In this document: in pieces, positions 44,694 to 54,211 of the stretch
Layout: every line of letters starts with the position of its first letter
How positions within the stretch are numbered: the first letter of the stretch is position 1
Assembly: GCA_007133195.1 (NCBI GenBank)
Contig: SLNH01000218.1
Coordinates: 1-54,296, forward strand
Direction: 5' to 3'
Source of the DNA: Nannocystineae bacterium
GTDB taxonomy: Bacteria; Myxococcota_A; Polyangia; Haliangiales; Haliangiaceae
DNA length: 54,296 nt
Program-made: the position numbers and the translations under genes
The notes under the pieces: model-generated
What the model was told of the DNA's origin: nothing
What the model saw: only the letters and a program-made list of their open reading frames with translations
Databases searched by the model: none

Positions 44694-45116
44694 CTATGGG
44701 CGCGTCGGCGGCTCGGCTGCTCCGTCGCCGTCGTCCTCGGCCTGTGGCGCGCGCAGCTCGAGGGGCTCTGAGGCAGTCTCGTCCCCCAGGTGGACCTGCC
44801 CGGGGATCATGAGGCGCTGAACGTACCGGCCGCCCACGATGTGGCTGTTTACGATCTCATCGACGTCGCCCGGCGTCACGCCGCCGTACCAGACTTGCTC
44901 CGGGTAGACGACGATCGCCACCCCGTGCTCGCACTGGTCCAAGCAGCCGGCGTTGTTCGGGCGCACGAGGTCCTTGATCCGAAGCTCTCCGAGCCGCTTT
45001 TTGAAGGCCTCGCGCACCTCCACCGCTCCTTTGTGCTTACAGCACCCCTTCGGATGCGAGGGCGGGCGCTCGTTGACACAAACGAAGATGTGACGCTTAT
45101 AGCTGGGTGGCGGCAT
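44694..45116 (-). CDS. Thioredoxin-like [2Fe-2S] ferredoxin
   Basis: A 140-residue ferredoxin of the thioredoxin-like 2Fe-2S family (Aquifex Fd4/NuoE-like). Cluster ligands are C13 (FVCVNERP), C25/C26 (KGCCKHKG), C58 and C62 (NNAGCLDQCEHG). YPEQVWYGGVTPGDVDEIV completes the fold; a 45-residue acidic tail follows. These soluble electron carriers serve diverse oxidoreductases. It lies 43 bases downstream of the kynureninase-like gene on the same strand; an oxidoreductase partner is not visible. Confidence 0.9.
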   Translation of the reverse strand: MPPPSYKRHIFVCVNERPPSHPKGCCKHKGAVEVREAFKKRLGELRIKDLVRPNNAGCLDQCEHGVAIVVYPEQVWYGGVTPGDVDEIVNSHIVGGRYVQRLMIPGQVHLGDETASEPLELRAPQAEDDGDGAAEPPTRP

Positions 45117-45159
45117 TGAGAAATCCTACTTGGCCTACGCCTCGGCGTTCAATTCGCTC

Positions 45160-46323
45160 TCAAAGTCCCGTGCCGCGGCCGCTGCGGAGCGCATCGATGG
45201 CTTCGAAGAAGAGGTCGATATCCTCATCGCGGGTGTAAAAGTGAGGGGAGACGCGGATGCCCACGCCGGGCCGGTGGTCGCAGTAAAACCGGTGGCGGCC
45301 TAGCTCGCGAGCGATATCGGCAGCGCCGACGAAATCGAAGGCGACGAACCCGGCGCGCGTTTCGGGATCACGAGGCGAGTTTAGTTTGAACTCGCGTTCA
45401 TCCACGCGCTCCACCACGCGCGCCGTCTGCGCGAGGCTCTTCTCGCGAATGGCGCGCGCCCCGATCTCGCCCGTGATTTCGGCGCCGGCGCGCGCCTGAT
45501 ACAGGGCGGACACCGCCGGCGTGCCCCCCATGTAGCGCCAGATCGAGTCGGTGTAGCGCTGCTCGGGCATGGTGAACGCGAACGGCGCCTTGTGGGCAAA
45601 CCACCCCGTCACGCGCGGCTCGAACTGCGGAATCAGATCCTTGCGAACGTACAGGTACGCCGCGCCAGGCCCCCCGCAAAGGTACTTGACCGAGCCGCCG
45701 GTCGCGAACGACACCCCGAGGTCGACGACATCGACCGGGATCGTCCCCACCGACTGGTAGCAGTCGAGGATGACGTGCGCGCCGACGGACTTGGCCTTCG
45801 TCGTGATGGTCTTGACGTCTTGGATGTAAGACGAGTTGAACAGCGCGTGCGAGATCGGCACGGCGACCGTGTTCTCGTCGATGGCGTCGCACATCGCCTG
45901 CGTATCGATCGTCAGCCCGTCGCTCGACTCGACGATCTCCACCGCGGCGCCACGCCGCTCCTCCGCCTTCCACACATACGAGACCGAGGGAAACTGAAAC
46001 TCCGAGAACACGATCTTGTTTCGTTTTTCCGTGTACTCGAAGCACGAGGCGAGGAGCGCCATCACCGACGAGACGTTCTGGTGCATAACCACCGTCCCGG
46101 GCGGCGCCGATAGCAGCTTGGCGATGCGCTCGGCCGCCCGCTCCACCTCGGGGAGCCAGTCGTCCCAGGCCATGATCGACTTTTCCTGCCACGCCTCGAG
46201 GTATGCGCCCATGTACTCGGTGGCGCGCTTGGGCATGCACCCGAGCGAATGGGATACGAGGTACACCGTGCCCTCGAGGGCCGGAAATTCGTCGCGCCAC
46301 TCGCCGAGCTCGTCAGCGGTCAT
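45160..46323 (-). CDS. PLP-dependent aminotransferase class V, kynureninase-like
   Basis: A 387-residue fold-type I PLP enzyme. The start is like kynureninases (FPALEGTVYLVSHSLGCMPKRA, WDDWLPEVERAAERIAKLL). VILDCYQSVGTIPVDV carries the PLP Asp and ATGGSVKYLCGGPGAAYLYV the Schiff-base Lys, both as in kynureninase/class V enzymes; the C-terminus RHRFYCDHRPGVGIRVSPHFY is also typical. Kynureninase splits kynurenine to anthranilate and alanine. The gene just upstream, overlapping by 11 bases, is a half-length tryptophan 2,3-dioxygenase, which supports this role but may no longer feed it. Confidence 0.85.
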   Translation of the reverse strand: MTADELGEWRDEFPALEGTVYLVSHSLGCMPKRATEYMGAYLEAWQEKSIMAWDDWLPEVERAAERIAKLLSAPPGTVVMHQNVSSVMALLASCFEYTEKRNKIVFSEFQFPSVSYVWKAEERRGAAVEIVESSDGLTIDTQAMCDAIDENTVAVPISHALFNSSYIQDVKTITTKAKSVGAHVILDCYQSVGTIPVDVVDLGVSFATGGSVKYLCGGPGAAYLYVRKDLIPQFEPRVTGWFAHKAPFAFTMPEQRYTDSIWRYMGGTPAVSALYQARAGAEITGEIGARAIREKSLAQTARVVERVDEREFKLNSPRDPETRAGFVAFDFVGAADIARELGRHRFYCDHRPGVGIRVSPHFYTRDEDIDLFFEAIDALRSGRGTGL

Positions 46324-46663
46324 GCTCCGCTCCCGACTCCTGCCCGCTCCCCCGACCGAGCCCCTCGCGGATGGTCATGTAGTCCTTGGGGGCCATGGTG
46401 TCGAGCAGATCGAGCTGCCCGAGGAGGAGACGCTGCGCCCTGGTGGCGCGCCCGAGGGTCGTCGCCGCGCGGTGGACGGCGCCTTCATCCACGAGCGCGA
46501 CCGCGTGCCGCACCTCGAAGTCGATGAGCTTCATCAGGAGCTCGGCCGCCTGGTGGACGACCTGGAACTGAAGCTCGTCGTGGCAGCTGAGCTCCTCCTC
46601 CGGCTTTTGGAGCGATAGGAGCTCACCTGTGCGGATGTACCTCTCGTAGTCGGTGAGCGCCAT
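46313..46663 (-). pseudogene. Tryptophan 2,3-dioxygenase, C-terminal half missing
   Basis: A 116-residue open frame that matches only the first half of tryptophan 2,3-dioxygenase (normally about 280 residues): DYERYIRTGELLSLQKP, HDELQFQVVHQAAELLMKLI with the active-site His, LDTMAPKDYMTIREGLGRGSGQES, then GAEHDR and a stop. The haem-ligating His and the rest of the substrate site are absent. The frame ends inside the start of the kynureninase-like gene, so the missing segment appears to have been deleted at the junction. It could still be expressed as a short helical protein; activity is not expected. The ATG at 46663 is chosen over upstream codons because homology begins there. Confidence 0.75.
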
Positions 46664-46857
46664 GCCCGCTGCCTTGTAGCACAAGACCCGACGGACGAGG
46701 AAAGCGGGCCCTGGTTTGGCGCACACACCCGACCACACGTCCGGCCCGAGGGCGGCACGACGCAGCGCGCCACGAGGATCAGGGCGCCAAGGTGTTGTGA
46801 GTATGATTCATGCGTTCGGCGCAACTGCTCGACTCTAAAGAGCAAAACTGGGATTTT

Positions 46858-46906
46858 TTAGCACTCTCCACGCCGGGGTTGACAACGAGCGGTGGGTGCT
46901 TATGTA
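46858..46906 (+). promoter_or_regulatory. groESL promoter with half CIRCE element
   Basis: TTAGCACTC at 46858-46866 is an intact left half of the CIRCE operator of HrcA. After exactly nine bases the right half, normally GAGTGCTAA, reads GGGTTGACA (46876-46884), four of nine matching. That right half contains TTGACA (46879-46884), which with TATGTA (46901-46906, 16-base spacing) makes a plausible housekeeping promoter. The element lies about 120 bases before groES. Confidence 0.6.
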
Positions 46907-46981
46907 TGGCGCCACGCGGGCGCGGCTCACGAAGCGCTCGTGCCAGGCAAAGCATTCAATCCCCGAGAGGTGAGGTGAGGC

Positions 46982-47272
46982 ATGAAGATTCGTCCACTGC
47001 ATGATCGCGTCGTCGTCAAGCGCGTCGAGGAAGAAGAGAAGACCTCTGGCGGCCTGTACATCCCCGACACGGCGAGGGAAAAGCCGATCCAGGGCGATGT
47101 TCTCGCCGTGGGCGCCGGCAAGCGCGACAAGTCGGGCAACGTTGTCGCCCCCGAGGTGAAGGAGGGCGATCGGGTGCTGTTTTCGAAGTACAGCGGTACC
47201 GAGATCAAGCTCGAAGGCGAAGACCACCTGATCATGCGCGAGGACGACATCCTCGCTGTGGTCAATAAGTAG
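46982..47272 (+). CDS. groES: Co-chaperonin GroES
   Basis: A 96-residue Gro[23 protein letters not shown] with the mobile-loop [16 protein letters not shown], then [19 protein letters not shown] and EDDILAVV. It forms the heptameric lid of the GroEL folding chamber. GAGAGGTGAGG precedes the ATG. groEL follows after 51 bases in the standard operon order. Confidence 0.98.
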   Translation: MKIRPLHDRVVVKRVEEEEKTSGGLYIPDTAREKPIQGDVLAVGAGKRDKSGNVVAPEVKEGDRVLFSKYSGTEIKLEGEDHLIMREDDILAVVNK

Positions 47273-47323
47273 CGCGTCGTACGAACGCGACTGAATCCAA
47301 CTAGATAGCGCAGGGAGTCCAGT

Positions 47324-49000
<1,677 letters not shown>

Positions 49001-49029
49001 CTCGCGCCACCGATCGTCATGATCGCTCA

Positions 49030-49061
49030 AAGGGCCGGGGCACGCTCCCCGGCCCTTTTTT
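49030..49061 (+). terminator. Rho-independent terminator of groESL
   Basis: AGGGCCGGGG, loop CACGCT, CCCCGGCCCT, then TTTTTT: a ten-pair GC stem followed by a U-tract, placed just after groEL. Confidence 0.95.
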
Positions 49062-49100
49062 CGTGCGCGCGGCGCCGGGCAACGGCGCCGCCGAGGGAGC

Positions 49101-50426
49101 TCAGCGGGGCATGTAAAGCAGCGTCATGCCCGCCCGGTCGTAGAACCCCGTATCCGGGTCCCACGTCCAGCCAGCGCCGAAGTTCGTATAGATGTCATCT
49201 CCGAGTCTGAGCGTGATGTGGGTTTGCAGGCGATTTGCGAAGCCGCTCACCCCGAGCGCCGGCAGTCCAGCCACGCTGCGGTGCGCACCGAGATAGCGCA
49301 GCATCACCCCCACCCTCCCCGGATCCCAGCGCGCGCGGAGCGACCACCGCCACTCGCGATCGCTACGCTTCATCTCGATGCGCCCAGGCCCGTCCCACCA
49401 CTCGGGGCGACGCACCTGGCCGAGCGCCGCTTCGTATTGGACATCGTCGCCAAGGTCGCCCCGGGCGTAGGCGCGCGCCTGCACGGTCGCCTCGCGCACG
49501 GAGAGATCGCGCGCAGGATCTCGCGTGTGGGCCCACTCCATCGTCGCGTCCACGCCGGTCGCCTCCGCGCCGACAAAGTGCGGCGCATGCGGCAAGCGAT
49601 ACTCGAGGAGCCCCGCGAACAAAAGCGCGCGCCGGTGACGGATGTGATCTCTCGCCGGCTCCAAAACGAACTCGTGCCGTCGCCTCTGCGGCACAACGGC
49701 GCCGGCGTAAAGCTCACTTCGAATGCCGAAGAATCGCTCCGTGCGCGCGCTCAAGGAAAGCGTAAGCGGCGGATCGATCTGGCGAATGTCTTCGTCCGGA
49801 ACGCGTCCCTTGGCCTCGATGAGCCCGAATGAGGCGTTCAGGAACGGATCGAGCGCTCCGACGCGCAGCGTCGCCTCGCCCCGCCCCGGTACCCGACAGC
49901 GAACGATTCCCTCGAGGTCGATGTCGTCTTTTTCGAGCCGCGGGTAAATTCGAAACGCCGCGTCGACGCCGCTGCCGGCGATGTCGCGATGGCCGAAGTC
50001 CATGCGCAAGACGTCGCGCCGCGTGTGCCAGTCCTCGCGCCGCTGATAATCCAGCCAGATGTAGCCGCCCGGCCACGCGGGCATCTCAAAGCGCAGCTCC
50101 GCCTGGGTGGCGAGTTCGAGCTCATTGAGGCTCTGCACCCAGATCCGGGCGCCCGTGCGCTGCCCCGCCCAGGGACCCTCGATGTCCATCGGCAATTCGG
50201 CAGTCCGCAGATCGAGCTCATAGCGCTCGTCCATCGGCGGAAAGAACCGCTGGAGCATCGGCCCATCCGGATTCGGCCGTCCGCCGCGGTCGAAAATCCG
50301 AAGCCACAGCTCGTCCCACTCTCGAGCCAGCGTATACGCGGCGCCCTCGTCGGGTTCTGCCACGCTCCGCCCATCGAGCCCACTCGCGATCACCCCGGCG
50401 ACCGCGATTGCCACGAGCCGGCGCAC
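49101..50426 (-). CDS. Putative outer-membrane protein, unknown family
   Basis: A 441-residue exported protein: signal peptide LVAIAVAGVIASGLDGRSVA, then long alternating strands (ARIWVQSLNELELATQAELRFEM and following; GGYIWLDYQRREDW; RMDFGHRDIAG) with many Arg/Asp-flanked aromatic turns, and a final strand GFYDRAGMTLLYMPR. The pattern suggests a beta-barrel of about 16 strands or a beta-sandwich; the C-terminal residue is Arg rather than Phe, atypical for a barrel. I recognise no family. It is convergent with groESL. Confidence 0.65.
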   Translation of the reverse strand: MRRLVAIAVAGVIASGLDGRSVAEPDEGAAYTLAREWDELWLRIFDRGGRPNPDGPMLQRFFPPMDERYELDLRTAELPMDIEGPWAGQRTGARIWVQSLNELELATQAELRFEMPAWPGGYIWLDYQRREDWHTRRDVLRMDFGHRDIAGSGVDAAFRIYPRLEKDDIDLEGIVRCRVPGRGEATLRVGALDPFLNASFGLIEAKGRVPDEDIRQIDPPLTLSLSARTERFFGIRSELYAGAVVPQRRRHEFVLEPARDHIRHRRALLFAGLLEYRLPHAPHFVGAEATGVDATMEWAHTRDPARDLSVREATVQARAYARGDLGDDVQYEAALGQVRRPEWWDGPGRIEMKRSDREWRWSLRARWDPGRVGVMLRYLGAHRSVAGLPALGVSGFANRLQTHITLRLGDDIYTNFGAGWTWDPDTGFYDRAGMTLLYMPR

Positions 50427-50622
50427 TCCGCTTCGATGTCGAGCGCACCGCCCGAGCCACGAAGCTTTTGGCCTGGCCTACAGCGAACCTCCGGTGCCGG
50501 AAGCCCCCGAACGGGTCTCGGCCGTCTTCCTGCGCCTTCGCTCCTCGAAAGGCTTGTGCTTACGGGGCTCGATCGGGCTGAGCTCCGCTGTAATCAGCCC
50601 GCTCGCCGTCGGCCGCCAGCCG

Positions 50623-52005
50623 TTAGAACTGGCCGTCGCAGCTCCACGGCTGGCCCCAATCGATAGGCTGCAGGGCATTTTGCACGACCTCGTCGCCGAC
50701 GCCGAGGCCAACTTCCCGGCTGATTTGGTTGGTGAATTCGAAGTGGACGCCCTGGTAGATCCTCGAGCGACCGGCGTCGAAGGCGGCCTCGTAGACGTCG
50801 TCGTAGCAGAGGATCTCCTTGGCGTTATCGGTCTCGAAACAAAACGAGATGCGGTCGCTGCAGTAAAAGTTATCGAACACGACCGCTGACGCCGCCGAGA
50901 AAGCGGAAAACCCAGAGGTATACTCCCCGGAGCCGCCCTTGTTGCCGTAGCGCGTCTCCCAGTCGGGATCGGGATGCGTATGGGGATTCCCGTCGGTGTC
51001 GGCCTCCGTGATCGCGTCGTAGGGCCGCCAGAAGTGGTACTCGCCCTTGTCTTCCCAAATGGGGAGCACGGTGTCGGCGATCGCCATCCCCAGCTGCGCC
51101 ATGAGGCGGGCCGTGCGCGAGAGCGAATGCGTCGTGCCCTGCTGCTCGGCGAGCTGGAGCCCCGCCTGGATCCATACCCCCGTCGGCCGAATTGTCCCCG
51201 CAGGCGTGTGGTAGTGCGCCGCGAGCGCCTCGCGCTCGGGATCACCGTCGTCTTTGCCGTAAATGTAGACATCTTCCACCGCCTCTGCGTACTCGAGGCT
51301 GGTGAGCGCCGGTGGCGGCCCTTGCAGGTAGGGAGCCTTGTCGTCGATCACGAATGGATCCATGTCCGCATAGGCGCGGTTGAAGTCGGCGCGATGCTCG
51401 CCGGGCTCGTCGCCTCCCGGGATGATGTCGGGCTCTTGGCTCCCGTCGTCGGCGCGCTCGGCGACCACGGCTTGCCCGACCTCTTCACCCCATATGAGCC
51501 CGTTTTCCACGAAGGGATCCGCGACCCCACCGAGCGCCTCCAGGTCCCGAGCGCGGGCCTCGTCCAAGGCGCTTTGGTGCGCGTCGGCGAACTCCGACAA
51601 TACGGTATGCGCCGCTCCGACCGCCGCGGCCGAACGGCTGGCGAAGGCCGGAGCGCCAGCCGGCTCGACGACGGCGCTCTCGTAACCGATGCCCCAGGCG
51701 CGATCGATGCCGTTTACGCCGTCGAACATCGCCGCGGTGACCATCGCGTAGAGTCTGGCCGCTTCGGGGGTGGGGGTCTCCTCCACGCGTACGGTGTCGA
51801 GGCTGTGGTCGACCCACTCGGTGACGGGGCTTCCGCCATAGCCTCCGAGCTCGGCGCCGCGACTGTCGGCGCGCTCCTGTTCATCGGTTCCCGTGGCGTC
51901 CGGCGCACATGCCGCGGCGAGGAGCCCGGCGGCGGCGAGGGTGAGTTTTCGTGAAAACGCGCGGGGGGCGCGAAGTCGGAGCTGGTGGGTGTTCGTCGGA
52001 GACAT
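50623..52005 (-). CDS. Vanadium-dependent haloperoxidase/PAP2-family lipoprotein with altered motif 2
   Basis: A 460-residue lipoprotein (signal ending LAAAC) of the vanadium haloperoxidase/acid-phosphatase superfamily. Motif 1 (KX6RP) is KGEYHFWRP near 320; motif 3 (SRxxxGxHF) is SRIYQGVHFEFTN. Motif 2, usually PSGH, reads TSGFSAFSAA: the acid-base His is Phe (codon TTT). The metal/phosphate-binding Lys, Args and the final His are kept, so oxyanion binding is possible but peroxidase chemistry is doubtful. An ATG at 52005 with GAGGT upstream is preferred to one at 52053. A TGTAG/CTACA palindrome lies 74 bases upstream. Confidence 0.82.
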   Translation of the reverse strand: MSPTNTHQLRLRAPRAFSRKLTLAAAGLLAAACAPDATGTDEQERADSRGAELGGYGGSPVTEWVDHSLDTVRVEETPTPEAARLYAMVTAAMFDGVNGIDRAWGIGYESAVVEPAGAPAFASRSAAAVGAAHTVLSEFADAHQSALDEARARDLEALGGVADPFVENGLIWGEEVGQAVVAERADDGSQEPDIIPGGDEPGEHRADFNRAYADMDPFVIDDKAPYLQGPPPALTSLEYAEAVEDVYIYGKDDGDPEREALAAHYHTPAGTIRPTGVWIQAGLQLAEQQGTTHSLSRTARLMAQLGMAIADTVLPIWEDKGEYHFWRPYDAITEADTDGNPHTHPDPDWETRYGNKGGSGEYTSGFSAFSAASAVVFDNFYCSDRISFCFETDNAKEILCYDDVYEAAFDAGRSRIYQGVHFEFTNQISREVGLGVGDEVVQNALQPIDWGQPWSCDGQF

Positions 52006-52078
52006 GGGTAGGACCTCGCGAGGCGTGCCCTGAAGTAGATTTAGGTAAGGCACTATGGGAGGCCGCGCACACTCGTTC

Positions 52079-52094
52079 TGTAGTCTTGGCTACA
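52079..52094. promoter_or_regulatory. Candidate operator upstream of haloperoxidase homologue
   Basis: TGTAG-TCTTGG-CTACA, a 5-6-5 inverted repeat in a short AT-rich stretch 74 bases before the haloperoxidase-homologue start. The surrounding AAAATAT suggests a promoter. Regulator unknown. Confidence 0.3.
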
Positions 52095-52290
52095 AAATAT
52101 CTAATCGATCCGGATGAAGGTCCCGTCTCACGCCCCTTTCGTCCAGCGGTTGGGAATCCCCGAAGCCCGCGGCTTGGCTGGGCGTAACTCCTGGCGTCCT
52201 GGTCCCGCGCGACACCCGCGGGTGGACGAATGACCCGCGTGGCGACGCGGCTGCCGGAATAGGCGTCGGCCGGCGCTGGTCGTCGACCAA

Positions 52291-52695
52291 GTGAGCCCGC
52301 TCCAGACAGACGCTCGGCGCGAGCTGCTGCCGCCGGCGCCGTGGGCGGGACTTGTTTTCGCGGTCGTCGCGGCCGCCGCGGCGCTCGCCGTCTATGTCGA
52401 GCTGCCGAGAGTCGCGGGCGAAACGCCCGAAATCGCGCAGCCAGAGCAACCGGCTTGGCCCGCGGCCGTCGCCGCCGGCCCGGCCGACGGAGCGCCCGCC
52501 TCCGCCGCCGGGACCGACAACCCGAAACACCTCGCGACCCAGCGCCCCTCAGGCCCGAGCCAAACGCCGTGTTCGGTGGCGGCCGGCGCACGGGTCGCCG
52601 TCGCGGCCGTCACCTGCCCGCTCGACGTGGCTCCCAAAACCTCGCCCCCCACTCTCCTAACGCCGCATTCAGCGCTCGCCGGTATCGCCGGTTGA
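52291..52695 (+). CDS. Possible single-pass membrane protein
   Basis: A 134-residue open frame from a GTG. Residues 15-38 (PAPWAGLVFAVVAAAAALAV) form one membrane segment after a short charged N-terminus; the rest is Ala/Pro-rich and low-complexity with three Cys/Pro motifs but no domain. Codon use fits high-GC bias but so do the competing frames in this region. I keep it because a plausible membrane anchor follows the start; it may be spurious. Confidence 0.3.
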   Translation: MSPLQTDARRELLPPAPWAGLVFAVVAAAAALAVYVELPRVAGETPEIAQPEQPAWPAAVAAGPADGAPASAAGTDNPKHLATQRPSGPSQTPCSVAAGARVAVAAVTCPLDVAPKTSPPTLLTPHSALAGIAG

Positions 52696-52743
52696 GCCGG
52701 GTGCCTTCGCCGCAACCTGCGGCATGAGCGAAAGGAGAGATGC

Positions 52744-52962
52744 ATGTTTCCCAGCAAGCCTGCGCACCAGCGAAGTGCGTATTGCGATGAATGCCTCGCC
52801 CTCGCGGCGCAGATGATGCGCCCGATCGAACGGGTGGCGGTGCTCTGTGAGCTCGCCACGTCGCGGGATCCGGGCTGTCGCCGCATAGCCCGATTGCTGG
52901 CGCGGCGGTTTCCTCACCTGCCGTCCGCGCGCTCGATCAGACAGTATGTCGGCTCAGGGTAG
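52744..52962 (+). CDS. Small uncharacterised protein
   Basis: A 72-residue protein with a strong ribosome site (AAAGGAGAG) seven bases before the ATG, the best in this stretch. It is basic and mostly helical: RSAYCDECLALAAQMMRPIE, then DPGCRRIARLLARRFPHL. Three cysteines, two in a CxxC. No family recognised. A long GC hairpin follows 22 bases after its stop. Confidence 0.55.
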   Translation: MFPSKPAHQRSAYCDECLALAAQMMRPIERVAVLCELATSRDPGCRRIARLLARRFPHLPSARSIRQYVGSG

Positions 52963-52984
52963 AGCCTAAGACGTGCACCATCCT

Positions 52985-53025
52985 GCCCGCGCGCCGGCGG
53001 CGCATCCGGTCGCCGGCGCGCGGGC
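52985..53025 (+). terminator. Long GC-rich hairpin
   Basis: GCCCGCGCGCCGGCG pairs perfectly with CGCCGGCGCGCGGGC (15 pairs) around an 11-base loop. It lies just after the small gene ending at 52962. No U-tract follows, so termination, if any, is not of the standard kind. The remainder of the gap up to 53295 holds nothing I can support. Confidence 0.5.
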
Positions 53026-53295
53026 CCCATGCACCGCGGGCCGAACCCCCCGCTAACGCACTGCGGATCGGGCAACGTGACAAAACGCCGCGTGAGGCGC
53101 GCCGCCTTTGACCTTATTCAACTGCGGCGAGCTTCACGCGAACGTGCTTACTCGGCGTGCGCCACCGCGAGCCGAAGCCTAGGGCATCACCCGGGTCCGA
53201 GGTTTGCACTACGACGCCTATAATCGTCGTTTGCAGCCCTCGTCACGGGCCGCGGATGGCAGCGACTCGAGACGACGAACATGGAGGGTATCGAC

Positions 53296-53616
53296 ATGAT
53301 GATCGCCCGCTGGCGCATTGACGCCCGCTTTGGTCACAAACAGCAGGTTATCGACTCGCTGAAGCAGTGGATGAACGAGGTCGGTTCGCAGATCGGGTGG
53401 ACCCCCGGGAAGGTTCGGCTTCTAACCGGCTCGGTGGGCGCGCGCGAGTCGACCGTGGTCTCGGAGATTCAGGTCGAAAGCATGGCTGAGCTCGACGCGT
53501 CGTTCGCCAAGCTCGCGACCATCGAGGCGCACAAGGAGTGGGGCCGAAAGCTCGAGCCGTACATCGTGTCCGGCTCGCCGCGCTGGGAGGTGTTCCGCGT
53601 GCTCGACGGCACCTAA
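53296..53616 (+). CDS. Small alpha-beta barrel-like protein, function unknown
   Basis: A 106-residue protein. Two starts are possible; the ATG at 53296 is preferred because GGAGGG sits seven bases before it and itself overlaps the earlier ATG at 53281. The pattern (beta strand MIARWRIDARFG, helix KQQVIDSLKQWMNEV, strand KVRLLTGSVG, strand STVVSEIQVES, helix AELDASFAKLATIEAHKEWG, strand SPRWEVFRVL) fits a ferredoxin-like dimeric alpha-beta barrel, like NIPSNAP/DUF-type small proteins. No active site is recognised. Confidence 0.72.
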   Translation: MMIARWRIDARFGHKQQVIDSLKQWMNEVGSQIGWTPGKVRLLTGSVGARESTVVSEIQVESMAELDASFAKLATIEAHKEWGRKLEPYIVSGSPRWEVFRVLDGT

Positions 53617-53683
53617 AGACCGCCCTGCCGCAGTCACCGCACGAACCTCGTCGCTGCGGGGCGTGCGCGCTATTCTTATCGCG

Positions 53684-53995
53684 ATGAGTCGCGACGGCCA
53701 CACGACCGCTCGGCGCGAGACCATCCGCGACGCCCTCCGCCGAGCCCTCGCCGAGGGGCCCAAGACGCTCCGGGATCTCTCGGGGGACGTCGGCGTTTCC
53801 GAACGCGACCTGCCCGAGCACCTCGAGCATTTGGCCCGATCCTTACGAGCGAACGGCGCCCGCCTGGCGATAAATCCTGCTCACTGCCGAAAATGTGGCT
53901 TCGAGTTTCGAGAAAAAGCGCGCCTCACGCGGCCGGGGAAATGCCCTCGCTGCCGCGCCACCCGCATCGCGGCGCCGCGGGCCTCCATCGAATAA
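53684..53995 (+). CDS. Winged-HTH protein with C-terminal zinc ribbon
   Basis: A 103-residue predicted transcriptional regulator. Residues 10-60 make a winged helix (TIRDALRRALAEGPKTLRDLSGDVGVSERDLPEHLEHLARSL, broken here by normal turns), followed by a zinc ribbon with CRKCGFEF and CPRCRATR. This arrangement is known from small conserved proteins in archaea and deltaproteobacteria; targets are unknown. The ATG at 53684 fits the domain start better than a GTG at 53663. Confidence 0.78.
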   Translation: MSRDGHTTARRETIRDALRRALAEGPKTLRDLSGDVGVSERDLPEHLEHLARSLRANGARLAINPAHCRKCGFEFREKARLTRPGKCPRCRATRIAAPRASIE

Positions 53996-54178
53996 CACCC
54001 CGCCGCGAGATCGGCCGCAGGCTAACGCCAACCATGCTCGCGAACACGGACTTTTTGGGGACTGGGTGGGACCGCTCCTCCGGCACCGAGGTTTCCAATG
54101 ACCGTGCCCTCGCCAGTAGCCGGTTCTCGTGACGCACGACGCCGACTTCTCGCGCCTCTGCGAGGTCGCGCCGGACTT

Positions 54179-54211
54179 GCATGGATTCGCAATCATATTT
54201 AAGATCCATGC
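54179..54211. repeat. Inverted repeat abutting ATPase start
   Basis: GCATGGAT (54179-54186) and ATCCATGC (54204-54211) form a perfect eight-base inverted repeat around a 17-base AT-rich centre containing TATTTAA. The right arm ends at the GTG of the next gene. It could be an operator overlapping a -10 element or an RNA hairpin at the start codon. Confidence 0.5.

Noticed and set aside
52125-52215. tRNA-Glu-like start (CCCTTTCGTCCAGCGGTTGGGA)
   Set aside because: The first 20 bases resemble a D-arm, but no seven-base anticodon loop, T-arm or matching acceptor stem follows; the next segment folds into an unrelated hairpin.
52090-52591. Two minus-strand open frames upstream of the haloperoxidase homologue
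   Set aside because: Arg/Gly/Pro-rich sequences without domain or ribosome site, typical of GC-rich non-coding DNA.
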